From Heterohyrax brucei (lineage: Eukaryota; Chordata; Mammalia; Hyracoidea; Procaviidae), in contig CM053140.1 of NCBI GenBank assembly GCA_028571685.1, forward strand, positions 62,998,201-63,062,200: a DNA stretch of 64,000 bases. Direction: 5' to 3'. The stretch's first letter is position 1, and every line of letters begins with the position of its first letter. Position numbers and translations under genes: made by a program. Below, piece by piece: positions 45,893 to 58,355 of this stretch. Below the pieces are notes generated by a model, which saw only the letters and a list, made by a program, of their open reading frames with translations, was not told where the DNA came from and made no database searches.

Positions 45893-46400
45893 TTAAGTCA
45901 GGATTTGCTGATTGCAAGTGAAAGGAAAGCCAGCTCAGCCTAACTTAAAGAAAAAGTAAATCTGTTATCTCAAGTAACTGAAAAGTCCAAGGGTAGGTAA
46001 GTTAAGGTCTGACTGGGTCTAGGGCTGGGATTAAAAAAAATAACTTGTGGCTGTTTTTGTAAATAAAGCTTTATTGGAACACAGCTGTGGCCAGTCCTTC
46101 ACATAACTGTCTGTGGCTGCTTTTGCACTGAAGAGCTGAGTGATGCAATCGCAGAATTGAGTAGCTGGTACAGAGATCTGTGACTCATAAAGCTTAAAAT
46201 ATTTCCTATCTGGTCCTTTACAGAAGAAAATTTGCCAGCCCAGGATCAAAGGGACAAAATGATGTCAGTAGGACCTGGGCTCTCTGGTTCTCTGCTTTGC
46301 TTTCCTCAGTTAGTCCTTTGTCGTGTAAACTCATTCCTCATAGTAAACTCCTAACCCTGCAAGCAATTGATGTCCAACTCATGACCAGTTATTTTTCAAA
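45893..46400. repeat. Old unnamed mammalian repeat
   Basis: 'gattgcaagtgaaaggaaagccagctcagcctaacttaaag ... aactgaaaagtccaaggg', continuing after the MITE as 'aaaatgatgtcagtaggacctgggctctctgg'. Same family as about 33830-33950. Confidence 0.45.
46053..46243 (+). repeat. Eutherian-wide hAT-type MITE, copy 2
   Basis: 'agctttattggaacacagctgtggcc ... cttaaaatatttcctatctggtcctttacagaag'; same family as 17845-18033. Confidence 0.65.
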
Positions 46401-47219
46401 CATAGAAGTATTATAAAAACACTTAAATTCTATGCTGAAAAGTTGTATTTGAAAGTTAATACCTCAGGTGAAAACGCAGAATTTTTTACAGCAATTCTAT
46501 GTGTGTATCCTTACAACTGCAGAAGAGTGGTCCTGTCTTCTAGTTGCTCTAATAAAAGTGCTAAGATTAGCTTTGATTTAACCTTATTTGAATGCAGTGC
46601 TCTGATTTGCCGGCTGTGGGTCCCAGTTGACTCCTGGAATTATGGGCCCAGTCACTATTCAAACGGTAGGAACCAAAAAAGGTGGAGAGGATGATCCTCT
46701 AAAGAAAAGCTGGGAAGTTTTTTCCCACCATTGTGGTGTGTGTGGCTGCCTTCCATCCTCACCACATCTTCTCATAAGATTTTCTGGATCAAGAGATTTC
46801 CTGGCCAAGAAACAAAAACAGAACCATTCCATTCCCCAGTGGATTTGAATGAAAACTGGTGATAAAAACTGGTACAGCTCGAAGAGGAGTCACTGAAGAA
46901 GAACCAAGCTGAGTCTATAAGGATCACACATGTGATGGCCCACATATTTATGCTGTGTCAATTTTGTTAGAATCTTACTGTATCAAGTTGAAAAGTTTGC
47001 TACTATCTGAATAACTGGATGTTCTATTAGGAAAATTCTAGTTTCTTTTATTTTTATACCTCTACATTGATAGGTTGACTCAGTAGTAAATGCGTGAGAC
47101 CTTTTGCTCAAGGGGGAAAAAATCTGGAGAGCTAATACTCCAAGAAGGCATTGAGTAGGGGGACTAGTAGGGATAGAATAATGAGGAAACAAAAGGACAG
47201 TTAGACACAGGCAAACCAA
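46401..47219. other. Unassigned sequence
   Basis: No repeat or convincing exon. Open frames of 73-83 codons are short and lack splice support. Confidence 0.35.
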
Positions 47220-47580
47220 CAACAATGTCCACTGACTGGAGGGTCCCCTGGGAACATGGCCTGCTGCTGTCCCTGGAAATCAGTAGTAAGTCACTCTTCA
47301 GACAAGAATGGAATGGACTCCAGGTCACAGTGTGGTCACATGGTGTGCGTACTTTATGGTTCTACGCATTTATAGGAGGCTGTCTTACTGGTCTCTTTCT
47401 AGACTGTAGAGAAAAGGGTAGAGGGGGACAGATGCTTGTTAAGAGGATACTAGATATACAGAGTGAAAAGGAAGAATGTGCTGCCACCAGGTCAGGAGAA
47501 CAGAAGGAGCTACAGATAAGTGGGCATGCTAAACTGATTCAGATTGTATACTTTCACTTAATCACAATTTAAAAAAAATT
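47220..47580 (+). mobile_element. 5'-truncated L1, 3' UTR
   Basis: 'gtgtgcgtactttatggttctacgcatttataggagg', 'tgtgctgccaccaggtcagg', and 'tatactttcacttaatcacaatttaaaaaaaa' match the end of the 21987-24110 type. Confidence 0.75.
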
Positions 47581-47711
47581 TTTTAAAAAGTCTGCTAGAA
47601 CTGTTAAAATAGCAGCTTGTAAATAGTTATAGCTTCTTTTGTTAATACAGAAATAATGTTTTTCCTCTGTCCAATTCATTTTAAGATTTTAGGTCAACTA
47701 CATGAAATTAT

Positions 47712-47918
47712 AAGGAGCCCTGGAGACACAGTGGTTAAGCACTCACTGCTAGCTAGTGGGTCATTGTGGTGGCTCACCAGCCACTCTGTAGAAGAAAGAT
47801 GTAGCCGTCTGCTTCTATAAAGAGTTCAGCCTTGGAGACTCTGGAGCAATTCTACTCTGTCTTATAGGTCCCTGTGAGTCTGAGGTGACTCCACATCAGT
47901 GGGTTTTGGGTTGAGTTA
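47712..47918 (+). repeat. Afrotherian SINE, long variant
   Basis: TSD ATGAAATTAT at 47702-47711 and 47919-47928; 'aaggagccctggagacacagtgg' head. Confidence 0.88.
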
Positions 47919-48148
47919 ATGAAATTATTATTTTTACTGTGCAAAAACAGTCGAATATTGGCAGTTTTATGCACTTCAACCTGTTACTATTGAAGAATAG
48001 AAAAAGCAGAACATTTTATCTTTTCAGTCTGTGAATAAGTAGAAAAATAAAAGTTTATTTTTTAAAAAAGGTAAAACTGGAGTACATTATTATAGGAATG
48101 CAAAAGTCTAAAACAATCCATTCATGTAATAAACCATGTTGACAGATT

Positions 48149-48395
48149 GTTGTTGTTGTTAGGTGCCATCGAGTTGGTTCTGACTCATAACGACCCTGTG
48201 AACAACAGAATCAAACACTGTCCCAGTCTTGTGCCATGTCCACAATTGTTTTTATGCTTAAACCCATTGTTGCAGCCACTGTGTCAATCCATCTCGTCGA
48301 GGGTCTTCCTCCTTTTTGCTGACCCTCCACTCTACCAAGCGTGATGTTCTTCTCCAGGGAGTGATCTTTCCTGATAGCATGTCCAAAGTATGTAA
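48149..48395 (-). mobile_element. 5'-truncated RTE, 247 bp
   Basis: Perfect 13-bp TSD ATGTTGACAGATT at 48136-48148 and 48396-48408. 'gttgttgttgttaggtgccatcgagttgg' end. Confidence 0.92.
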
Positions 48396-48544
48396 ATGTT
48401 GACAGATTATAGGAGGGTAACCATATAAACATAAGTATCTAATTAATTATGTATTTTTAATAAGAATTCTTTTCAAATTGGAAATAAAATTGAAGAGTGA
48501 AAATAAAAGAATACTCCTCACACTCAAGTACTATTGAACATCCT

Positions 48545-50310
48545 TTTTTAAAAAAATTGTGTTCTAGGTGAAAGTTTATAGCACGAATCAGTTTCTTATC
48601 CAAAAATTTATACACAACTTGTTTTATCATACTTGATGCAGTCCCCACAATTTGTCAGCACTCTCCCTCTTTGCCTATCGCCCCCAAGTTTCCTGTTTCC
48701 ATGGGTCCAAGTTACCTGTCCCTTCCTGCCTTCGTACCTTGCCTGTGGGTAGGTGTTACCCATTTGGTCTCATATACTTCAGTGAAATAGAAGCACATTC
48801 CTCATGTGTGTTATGGTTTCTTTTATAGGCCTTGTCTAATCTTTGGCTGGAAGGTAAACTTCAGGAGTGGTTTGAGTTCTGAGTTAGTTGGGTGTCTAGA
48901 GTTCATGGTCTTAGGGGTTACTCCAGTATCTGTCAGACCAGTAAGTCTGATGTGTTTTTGTGAACTTGAATTTTGTTATACATTTTTCTCCTGCTCTGTG
49001 TGAAACCTTCTGTTGTGATCTCTGTCAGAATGACTGATGGTGGCAGCCAGGCACTATCTAGTTCTTCTGGGCCCAAGCTGGTGGAGTCTCTGGTTCGTGT
49101 GGTCCATTAGTCCTTTGGGTTGATATTTTCCTTGCTTCTTTGATTTTCTTCCTGCATCTTTGGTTTTCTTCTTCATATTCCTTTACTCTGAATGTGATGG
49201 TACCAATAGATGTATTTTAGATGGCTGCTGATATGCTTTTAGGACACCAGATGCTACTCACCAAAGTAGGATGTAGAACGTTTTCTTTTTCATTTACTTG
49301 TTTATTGTGATTAAATGAAAGTGCAATCCATATCAATTTTGTGTGCCCACCTATCTGCAGCTCCTTCTACTCTCCCCACCTGGTGACAGCATGCTCCTCC
49401 TGTCCATTACATACTTTCAGTGTCCCCTCAACTAGCATCTGTCCCCTCCTCTCCACCCTCTTCTTTCCAATCTAGAAAGAGACCAGTAGGGCCACCTCCT
49501 GTAAATGCATAGAATCACACAGTATGCACATCATATGGTCATACTGTGCTCGTGAGTCCAGTCCATTCTTGTCTGAAGAGTTGACCTCATTTCTGGTTTC
49601 CAGTCAGGGACAGCAGCAGGTCTAGGGGCCCTGTTACCAGGGGAGCATCCAGGCTGTCAGACCATCAGTTCAGGTCTTTTAGAAGAGTTCTTGAGCTGTA
49701 CTCCTCTTTTTCTCATGTTGGCTCAGGGATTCTACACTGTGTCCTCCATCACAGCTGTCTTTGGTGGTGGCTGGGCACCATCTGGTTCTTCTGGTCTCCT
49801 GTTGATACAGTCTCCCACTCATATGGATCCTTCTGTCTCTTGGGCTCTTTTTTCTCTCATGTCTTTGACATTCTTGGTGATCAGAGAGAATGAATGGTTC
49901 CAGATGAGTTGGGACTATTTAGTGTACCTCAGAGGGCAGCTCGCTAGCTTTTAAAAAACCACTCACCAGTATGGAGTGCAGAAGACTGTCAGCAATAGAG
50001 TAGTTAATGCCAGCTGGCCTCGATATTGCCTGAATATATGGTCCCCAGACTCCCATCCCTGCTACTCTATCCTCTGAAATATTGGGTTGAGTTTAGAAAA
50101 CCTTTCAGTTTATGGTGAAGTCCAGGTAAGTTGTTCTAGGATGTAGAACATTTTCTTTATGAATTCTGTTATACCAGTTGACTCAGATGTCCCTCAAGAC
50201 CATAGTCACCTGGTCTGAACCCCAGTAAGTTGGTCCCTTAAGGTGTTTGCAAGTACCTGGGAAGCTTCTATGGCTTTTCCTTGGTCAAGTTGTTAAACAT
50301 TATTCTTAAT
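48545..50310 (-). mobile_element. L1 3' UTR containing a second L1
   Basis: Host: 'gtgttctaggtgaaagtttatagcacgaatcag' to 49288, continuing 50159-50310 ('atgaattctgttataccagttgactcagatgtcc'). Confidence 0.85.
49289..50137 (-). mobile_element. L1 nested in L1
   Basis: Same 3' UTR family as 250-829. 21-bp TSD with one mismatch at 49268-49288 and 50138-50158 (AGGATGTAGAAC[G/A]TTTTCTTT). Confidence 0.9.
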
Positions 50311-50344
50311 GGTGAAATTTTAATGGCATTTCCATTTAATCAGT

Positions 50345-51107
50345 GATGCCTGTGATCATGATTTTTATGCTACACACTTTATGGGAGATCCTAGACCTTG
50401 TAATAGGATAGACAGAAGAAATGAGATTATAAAAATGGAAACAGATGAAGTAAAACTGTCCTTATTTGCAGACATATAACTGTCTATAAAGAATATTCCA
50501 TAAAATCTTCAGATAAACTGTTAAAGCTAAAAAGAGAGTTTGGCAGGATTACTAAATACAAGGTCAATACATATATCAATAGCAAGGCTATAAACCAGTA
50601 ATGATGCAGTAGAAACAAAATACCCATTAACTATAGCAATAAAATGTATAAGCACTAGGAATAAATCTAAAAAAAAAAAGCATGCAAGATCTTAATAGGG
50701 GAAACAAGGAAACATTACTGATATGCAAGAACCAAACCCAAACCAAACTTGCTGCCATTGAGTTGATTCTGACTCCAAGCAACCCTTTAAGACAGAGGAA
50801 AACTGCCTCTTAGAGTTTCCAAGGAGTGCCTGTGGACTTGAAATTCTGATGTTTTGGTTGGCAGCCATAGCACTTAACCACTATGCCACCAGGGTTTCTC
50901 GTATAAAAGAAGACCTGAATAAATGAACAATTATACCATGTTCCTGGGTAGTAAGATTTAGTATTATAAAGATAAGAATTCTCCTCTGTATTAATCTATA
51001 AATTCAGTGTAATTCCAGATGAAATACCAGTAAGATTTATTTGTGTATGAAACCTTGATAAGCTGATCCTAAAGTTTATGTGGAAAAATAACAGGCCAAG
51101 AGAATTT
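50345..51107 (+). mobile_element. Old L1 ORF2 fragment
   Basis: 'gggagatcctagaccttgtaataggatagacagaagaaatg', 'aaaactgtccttatttgcagacatataactg', resuming after a SINE with 'aagtttatgtggaaaaataacaggccaagag'. Many stops. Confidence 0.75.
50731..50899 (-). repeat. Afrotherian SINE
   Basis: 'accaaacccaaaccaaacttgctgccattgagttgattctgactcc' to 'cacttaaccactatgccaccagggtttc', inserted in the old L1. Confidence 0.85.
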
Positions 51108-51224
51108 TATTTATTTATTCTTTTATCGTTGGCTCTAATTCTTTACCTCAGCTATATATTTACATTTTTTGCTGTATGACTTTCCAGTTATTCTCACTAA
51201 AAGAGCAGAGGCTGCTTTCCCTTC

Positions 51225-51600
51225 CCTTGACTCTGAATTTGGCCATAGGATTAACTTTGGTCAGCAGAATATGATAGAAGTATAAACCTTGAGGCCTCAT
51301 GTGTTTCCATTATATTTATTGCCCTTCTGCCATGATCATGAGAACTTTTCCAGGCTAGCCCACTGGTCCCAGGCAGAAGGTATGAGACACACGTAACAGA
51401 ACCACCCCAGACAAGCTGCCCCATGTAGGTGAGCCTAAGTCAGCTGACCCCTAGGTATGTGAATGGATTCAGGCAAGATCAGCAGAGCTGTCCTGCCAAG
51501 CGCAGCCTAGATGAGGCAACTCACAGGTGTGTGAGCTAAACAAAACTTACTATGTATAACACTGAGTTTTTGTGGTGTTACACAGTGTTAGGTTACTAGA
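51225..51600 (+). repeat. Old MLT1-like LTR
   Basis: 'tgatcatgagaacttttccaggctagcccactgg', 'gagctaaacaaaacttactatgtataacactgagtttttgtggtg' resemble an old MaLR LTR. Ends not definable. Confidence 0.4.
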
Positions 51601-51677
51601 AAAATGGTGTGGTTGGGGAACATCTGAGCCTCTCTAACTTCTCAGAGTAGGGAGGAGAGTCAAGAGGAACAGCCCAA

Positions 51678-51839
51678 TAAATGAATACACGAAGTACAGG
51701 GTGGAAAGCAGGAGTGTGCTGTCACAGAGTTGGGGGGGCAGCTAGAGTTGCATAAAGGTGTGTGGATGGGTTTTTGTTGGGTAATTGACTTGGATTGTAA
51801 CCTTTCACTTAACAAAAAAAAAAAAAAAAAAAAAAAATC
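51678..51839 (+). mobile_element. 162-bp L1 tail with intact poly(A)
   Basis: L1 3' UTR end followed by 24 uninterrupted A. TSD AACAGCCCAA at 51668-51677 and 51840-51849. The pure tail suggests a comparatively recent insertion. Confidence 0.85.
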
Positions 51840-52316
51840 AACAGCCCAAAGGTGATTCATTTAAGGCAGAGTTCAGATAGTCAGACATACCTCCTCTTGC
51901 CTGGCCTTTTTACAGTTCCCATACCAAGTGTCCCTCCCATGGCACTGTCTGCTTCTTTGCTGAGTTCACTGCAGCAGCCACCTGGAGCTCACAGGCAATA
52001 CTCATGATTATGGGGTTGATTAGGGAAGTAACAGGTTACAGTTCAGGCTCAGGGATGCTCAGGATGTGGTTCTTCAATCAAGACAGACTCTTCTCAGCCA
52101 AGCTGGCAAGCACATCGCTCTCTGGCCCCTCAGCATCTGCCCTGCTCTTTCAGGTTAGTCCCAGGGAACCTCAGTCTGCAGGTGCCCAGCTACTCTGCGT
52201 TAGCCAGCCGAGCTCTACCAGGTGCCCTGTATCCCTACCCCACCAGCAAGCATCCTGCCAAAGGTGCTCAGCTTTCTCATTCCTTGGGCTGGGAAGCCCA
52301 TCTCGTTGTCTTAGTC

Positions 52317-52757
52317 ATCTAGTGCTGCTATAAAAACCGCAGGTGGACAGGCTTTAATAAAGAAAAATGTATTTCTTCACAGAAAAGTAGGCTTAAAGTC
52401 GAAATTCAGGGTGTTAGCTCCAGGGGAAGGTTTTCTGTGTTGACTGTGGAGGAAGATCCTTCCCCTCGACTGGGAGCTTCTGAGTTGCAGGCACTGCTTC
52501 TTCCCTGGTGGTATCTTTCCTGGTGGCAACTCTTTACTTGCTTCCCTTTCCTCTGTATCCTGAGAGACTGCCTCAGAGCACAACACCGTCCTATAAATTG
52601 AATCCTGCCTCACTAATACAGTTGCCACGCATCACCCTTCATTAACATCATAGAGGTAGGATTTACAGCATGTAGGAAAATCACTCAATGCCTCAGAATC
52701 ATGGCCTAACCGAACTGCTACATGCATTTTTTGGGTGACACAATTCAGTCCATGACA
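52317..52757 (-). mobile_element. Solo MaLR-type LTR
   Basis: 'tgtcttagtcatctagtgctgctataaaaacc' to 'cacaattcagtccatgaca'. The 5-bp flanks (CTCGT, CTGTC) do not match convincingly. Confidence 0.75.
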
Positions 52758-52846
52758 CTGTCTCCTGCTGGTCTCCTCCCTCCTGCCACCATTTGTCTGC
52801 CACCACTTCTTACCATCTTCAGTGTTAACAACACTCTCTGTCATGC

Positions 52847-53230
52847 TCTCTCTCTCTCTCTTTATCTCCCTGTCTCCTGATTCCAGAAGCTTCTCAGCAC
52901 AGGGACCTGTGTTCCATAGGAAAATCTATTCCCAGATCTTCTTTCTTGGTGGTGGTGAGATCCTTCCTTCCCACTTCTGGGATGGCTCATTTTAAGCCTA
53001 GCAGGATGGCAAAACTGACCAATCCCCTCATTAGGGTTCCGTATACCTTATTTGCATGGTTTCACGCTCCCCCAAGGGTCCCATGTACCTTATTTCTATT
53101 ATTAGCAAACTATCAGTCCCTTTGGTGGGCCACAAGCACCTCATTTGCATAATCTTACCCAGTTAATTTGATGGCAGTTACAAAGACTATGGCTACAGGA
53201 CCGTAATAAGTAATTCACTGTACCTCAGTA
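52847..53230 (-). repeat. (CT)n run and LTR-like fragment
   Basis: CT repeats at 52847-52862, then 'agaagcttctcagcacagggacc' and 'taagcctagcaggatggcaaaactgaccaatccc', which look like a related LTR in reverse. Tentative. Confidence 0.4.
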
Positions 53231-53244
53231 ACAATATGCTAATC

Positions 53245-53400
53245 AACAAGCATTTCACTGAAAAGGAAGCCTAAATAGTCAATAAACATACTAAAAGTTG
53301 TTTAGTCCTGTAAATAAAAGCAGTAACGTACCATTGCGTACCCATAAGGTTAGCAAAAATTAGAAAGTCTGACAATACTGAATGTTGGCAGAAACAAGAA
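53245..53400 (+). repeat. Old L1 ORF2 fragment
   Basis: 'aagcatttcactgaaaaggaagcctaaatagtcaataaacata' and 'agcaaaaattagaaagtctgacaatactgaatgttggcag'. Confidence 0.65.
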
Positions 53401-53406
53401 GACACT

Positions 53407-53561
53407 ATGTCCTGGTGGCATATTGGTTGAGTGCTACAACTGCTAACCAGGTCAGCAGTTGAAATCTACTGGCTGCTCCTTGGAAACTCTATGGGGCAGC
53501 TCTACTCTGGCCTATAGAGTTGCTAGGAGTTGGAATCAATTTGACTGCAATGGGTTTTTTC
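53407..53561 (+). repeat. Afrotherian SINE
   Basis: 'tgtcctggtggcatattggttgagtgctacaactgctaaccagg' to 'tggaatcaatttgactgcaatggg', in the old L1. Confidence 0.85.
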
Positions 53562-53912
53562 AGTAGTGGGATGCGCATTTCAAAACCATTTCACATGACT
53601 GGCCATTGAGTTGCAGGTGTGAGTTCCCTGGGTTAGGCAACCAGGGAAGCTCTTTTTCTCCTGATAAAAAGAAGGTAGACTGGGCTGGCAATTACCTTTT
53701 GCCCTTAGCTCTTCTCTCTGCCAGAAAGGTAGACGTAAGACTGGAGGTGGATCAGCCGTCTCGTAACATGAGGCAGTCTAATTTCGTTAATGACAGCATT
53801 TGTCTGTGTTGAATTCGTTTTGTATCTCTTTAGAGCTAACTCTTCTGTTTTCTTGGTGTCATTTCTTATTAATAATAATAATAAAAGAGAGAAAAGAGGA
53901 GTGTGGCTATCA
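53562..53912. other. Unassigned, possibly old LTR; (AAT)n run
   Basis: 'ctcttctctctgccagaaaggtagacgtaagactggagg ... acatgaggcagtc' looks like an old LTR segment. (AAT)n at 53867-53884. Confidence 0.35.
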
Positions 53913-54085
53913 TTTGTGGAGTACTTACTAACATGCTCAGTACAGTTTTGAGTGTCATGTATACCTCAACTCACCCACCCTGCACAGCAGTCCTGTGAAA
54001 TAAGTGCTGCTTTTAGTCCCATTTTACAGACAAGAAAACAGGACCCAGAGGTTACATAAGTTGCCCAAGTTCACACAGCTGCTAT
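53913..54085 (+). repeat. MIR element
   Basis: Near-complete MIR: 'gtggagtacttactaacatgctcagtacag ... cattttacagacaagaaaacaggacccagagg ... ttgcccaagttcacacagctgc'. Confidence 0.85.
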
Positions 54086-54484
54086 TTTTCATCATCTGTG
54101 CTATTTTTCACCATCTTTGGACTCAATTTTAAATTTATTTAATAGTCTATCACATCTTTTCCTATTTTCTGAAGTTCTTGGGGTTCTAATTCTCTCACTT
54201 GTCATGTTGGCTGATTTTCATGTATAAAGAACAATTTCCTGTGTGGTTTCGTATTTTAAATTCATTTACTCAACAACATTGATTATCTGTTGTATACCCA
54301 AGTGCTGTTCACGGAGCGGAGGATGAATGAACAGTAAACAAAACGGGAAGCCTCTGCTCTCTTGGAGCTTAAATTTTCATAGGGGGAAAACAACAAAATA
54401 AATACATAGCAAGTGCTAAAAGAAGGCAACAAAGCAAAGTAAGGCAATAAAGCCTGAAACCAAAGAAAAACTGGCTGTTCTCCA

Positions 54485-54541
54485 GTCACCAGCCTTTAGT
54501 TAGCAGTCAAACACAGACCTTTTTCAGCACCCAGGGACCTT
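54485..54541 (-). repeat. SINE fragment
   Basis: 'cctttagttagcagtcaaacacagacctttttcagcacccagggacct', the head of the variant SINE in reverse. Confidence 0.55.
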
Positions 54542-55301
54542 AGAAACTGAGGGTGGGTGCTTACGTAAGGTAGTAAGAAAAGTCTCTCTGATGAGGTGAC
54601 ATTTGAACAGAGATCCTAAAAGGAGTGAGAATGTGAGTTGTGTATGTATTTGGGGGAAGAATGTTCTAAGCAGAGGAAATAGCAAAGCCTGCGCAGGAGG
54701 ACTGCGCCTGGAGTGTCCAAGGAAGAGCAAAGAGGTCCATGTGGCTGGAAGGTAGAGAGTGAGGGCTAAAGCAGAGGAGGTGAGGGTTAGGAGGTGCTGA
54801 GAGGGAGGAAGGTATAAATCACATAGGGCCTTTTGGATTGTGGGAACAACTAGAGAGTCTGATGAACCACTGGAGAGTTGTAAGCAAAGGTGTAACATGA
54901 TTTTACGTAGGTTTTAGAGGGATTCCTTTGGCTGCTGTGTTCAGACGTCACTGAACTTCCAAGAAGACCAACTGGGAAGCTAGTGCAGCAGCCTGTAGGG
55001 AGTAGATGAAGATAACTGGCTCAAGGTAGCAAAGGCTTAGTGAAAAGAAGTGATAGAATTTTGGATCTGTTTTGAAGATAAAACCAACAACATGGAATCA
55101 AAGGTGATTCTTTGTTTGTTTGTTTTTTTTTGCCTAAAACAGTTGGTAAAATGGAGTTACTGTTTCCTAAGATGGATGAGACTGGAGAAAGCAGATTCAG
55201 CATGGCACTATATCAGGAACACGATTTCTGGCATGTCAAGCTTTGGATGTCTATTAAATGTCTAAGGGAAGATGCAGGCAGACAGTTGGATAATATATGA
55301 G

Positions 55302-55515
55302 ATTTAGATGTCTCTGGGTGTCACAAGTGGTTAGGTACTCCACTACTAGCGAAAAAGTTGGTGCTTCAGACCCACCCAGAGGTGTCTGAGAAGACAGGCC
55401 TAGCACTATGCTTCTCAGAGGTCACAACCTGGAAAACCCTGTGGAGCAATTATAGTTTGCATGTAGTTTGCTTGCCGTGAGTTGGAATCAGCCGAACTGG
55501 CAACTGATAACAACA
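55302..55515 (+). repeat. Afrotherian SINE variant in L2
   Basis: 'tctctgggtgtcacaagtggttaggtactcc ... cccacccagaggtgtctgagaagacaggcc ... ttggaatcagccgaactggcaactgataacaac'. Confidence 0.75.
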
Positions 55516-55675
55516 CATGACACTTGAGGTTCAGAGATGAGGCCAGGGGCTAGAAATGCAAATTTGGGAGACCTAAGCCCACAGATGGTGTTGAAAACTG
55601 AGATTGGGTGAGGTCACCTAAGAAATGATAGGTAGAGAACAAGTCTGAGGCCTGGGACATTCTAATACTTCTTGT

Positions 55676-57655
55676 TAGATAGCTTTGAGTCAGTTGTGAC
55701 TCATAGCTACTCTGTGTATAATAAAACAAAACACTACCTGGTCCTGTGCCAACCTCATGATTGTTTTTATGCTTGAGCCCATTGTTGCAGCCAGTGTGTC
55801 AATCCATCTTGTTGAGGGTCTTTCTCTTATTTGTGAGACCTTCTGCTTTACCAAGCATGATGTCCTTCCCCTGGGACTAGTCCCTCCTGATAACATGTCC
55901 AGAGTATGTGAGATGAAGTTTCACCATCCTTGCTTGTAAGGAGCATTCTGGCTGTACTTCTCCCAAGACAGATTTGTTCATTCTTCAGGCAGTCCATGAG
56001 ATAGTCAACATTCTTCACCAACACTGTAACTCAAAGGCATCAGCTCTTTGGTTTTCCTTATTCATTGCCCAGCTTTTGCATGCATATGAGGTGATTGAAA
56101 ACACGTGGCTTGTGTCAGGTACCCGTTAGTCCTTAAAGTAACACCTTGCTTTTGAAAATTTGAAAGAGGCCTTGTGCAGCAGATTTGGCCAATGCAATGC
56201 TTCTTTTGATTTCTTAAATGCTGCTTTCATAGGCATTGGTTGTGAATCCAAGTGAAGTGAAATCCATGACAACTTCAGTATTTTCTCCATTTATCGTGAT
56301 GTTCTTATTGGTCCAGTTGTGAGGATTTTTATTTTCTTTATGTTGAGGTGTCATCTGTATTGAAGGCTGCAGTCTTTGATCTTCATCAGTAAGTGCTTCA
56401 AGTCCTCTTCACTTTCAGCAAGCAAGGTTGTTTTATCTGCATATCATGGATTGTTATTGAGTCATCCTCCAATCCTGGTGCCATGTTCTTCTTCATATAG
56501 TCTAGTTTCTCAGATTATTTGGCCAGCATACAGATTGAATACGTACAGTGAAAGGATACAACTCTGACACCTTTCTTGACTTTAAACAGCCTAATATCCC
56601 CTTGTTCTGTTCAAACAATTGCATCTTCATCTATATATAAGTTTCTCATGAACACAGTTGAGTGTTCTGGAATTCCCATTCTTTGCAACAGTAATTGTAA
56701 TTTGTTACGATCCACACAGTTGAGTGACTTTGGGTAGTCAATAAAACACAGGTAAATACCTTTCTGGTATTCTCTGCTTTCAGCCAGGATACATCTGATA
56801 TCAGCGGTGATATCCCTTGTTCCATGTTGTCTTCTAAATCCATACTGAATTTTTGGCACTTCCCTGTTGATATACTGCTGCAGCTACTTTTATGTTATCT
56901 TCAGCAAAATTTACTTGAGTGTGATATTAATGATATTGTTGGAAAATTTCCACATTCTGTTAACTCACCTTTCTTTGGAATAGGCGTAAATATGAATCTC
57001 TTCCAGTAGGTTGGCCAGGTAGCTGTCTTCCAGATTTCTTAGCACAGATGAGTGAGGACTCCCGGCATCACATCCATTTGCTGAAACTCCTCACTCAGAA
57101 TCCCACTAATTCCTACAGCCTGCTTTGTTGCCAGTGCCTTCAGTGCAGTCTGGACCTCTCTCTTCACTGCCGTTGGTTCATGAGCATGTGCCACCTCCTG
57201 CAGTGGTTGAACATCAACCTGTTCTTTTTGGTGTAGTGACTCTGCGCACACCTCCCATCTTCTTTTGATGCTTTCTACATCATTTAATATTTTCCTGTAG
57301 AATCTTGCAGTATTACAACTCAAAGCTTGAATATTTTTCAGTAGTTCTTTTAGCTTCAGAAATGCCAGGCATAGTCTTCCCTTTGTTTTCTAACTCCAGG
57401 TCTTTGCACATCTCGTTATTATAATTTGTCTTCTTAAGACGCCCTTTGAAATCTTCTGTTTAGCTTTTTTACTTCATCATTTCTTTCATTCACTTTAGCT
57501 CCTGATGTTCAAATGACTTTCAGTCTGTTATGACATCCATCTTGATCTTTTCTTCTTTCCTGTCTTTTTTTTGACCTTTTGCTTTCTTCAAGTATGATGA
57601 CCTTGATGTCATTCCACAGCTCAGCTCATCTGTGAGCATTAGCGTAATTTTCTAC
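55676..57655 (-). mobile_element. 5'-truncated RTE with decayed RT
   Basis: About 2 kb in reverse, from the 3' end ('cttgttagatagctttgagtcag') to the region after the endonuclease. Contains most of the RT; at 56429-56443 the minus strand reads Y-A-D-K-T where the family has Y-A-D-D-T, so the second catalytic Asp is lost. Many stops. Confidence 0.88.
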
Positions 57656-57660
57656 TACTT

Positions 57661-57822
57661 AAACCAAACCAATTACCGAGTTGATTCCAACTCATAGTGA
57701 CCCTATAGTACAGAGTAGAACTTACTGCCCCATAGAATTTCCAGGGAGCACCTGGTGGACTGGAACTGCTGAAATTTTGGTTAATAGCTGTAGCTCTTCA
57801 CCGCTACACCACCAGGGTTTCC
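57661..57822 (-). repeat. Afrotherian SINE
   Basis: 'aaaccaaaccaattaccgagttgattccaactcatagtgaccc' to 'cgctacaccaccagggtttcc', next to the RTE in L2. Confidence 0.85.
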
Positions 57823-58107
57823 ATTCCGCTCCTAAGAGGTTAGGAAAGTAGAGAATGAGTAAAGGAGACTGAGAGAAGATGGCCAGTGAGGGAGGAGGAA
57901 AAGGGGCGTCCTGCCAGCCAAGCAAATGAAGTCTTTTAGGGTAGAGAATGATCAACTCTGTGTGTAAAACAAGAAGAAATGACCATTTGACATCATGCAA
58001 GTTACTGATGACCTTGACAAGAATAGTTGTGATGGAGTATTGGGATTAAGATCTGACGGAAATGGGTTCAAAAGAGAACAAGAAATGAAGAAGTGGAGAC
58101 AGCAGAT

Positions 58108-58355
58108 TTTTTTTTAATTTTTTATTTTTATTTAACATAACTGAGTGAAAATGTACATTCACATGTAAATTTACATGCCCCCCTATATGCAGCTTCCACT
58201 GCTCTCCCTGCCTGGTGACAGCACACTATTCCTCTCTGCTCCATACATGTCTCATCCTCCCAACAGTCTCCTTTCCCCTCCTCTGCGTCCACTCCCCTTC
58301 CTCCAGCCAGAGGTCAGCATGATGATATCCTATAGATGTATAGAACCGTAAAGTG
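58108..58355 (-). mobile_element. 248-bp L1 3' UTR insertion in L2
   Basis: Poly-T start; TSD GACAGCAGAT at 58098-58107 and 58356-58365. Confidence 0.85.

Noticed and set aside
46627..46700. Possible exon ending 'caaacg/gtagga'
   Set aside because: No good acceptor within a sensible distance and the frame is short and unsupported.
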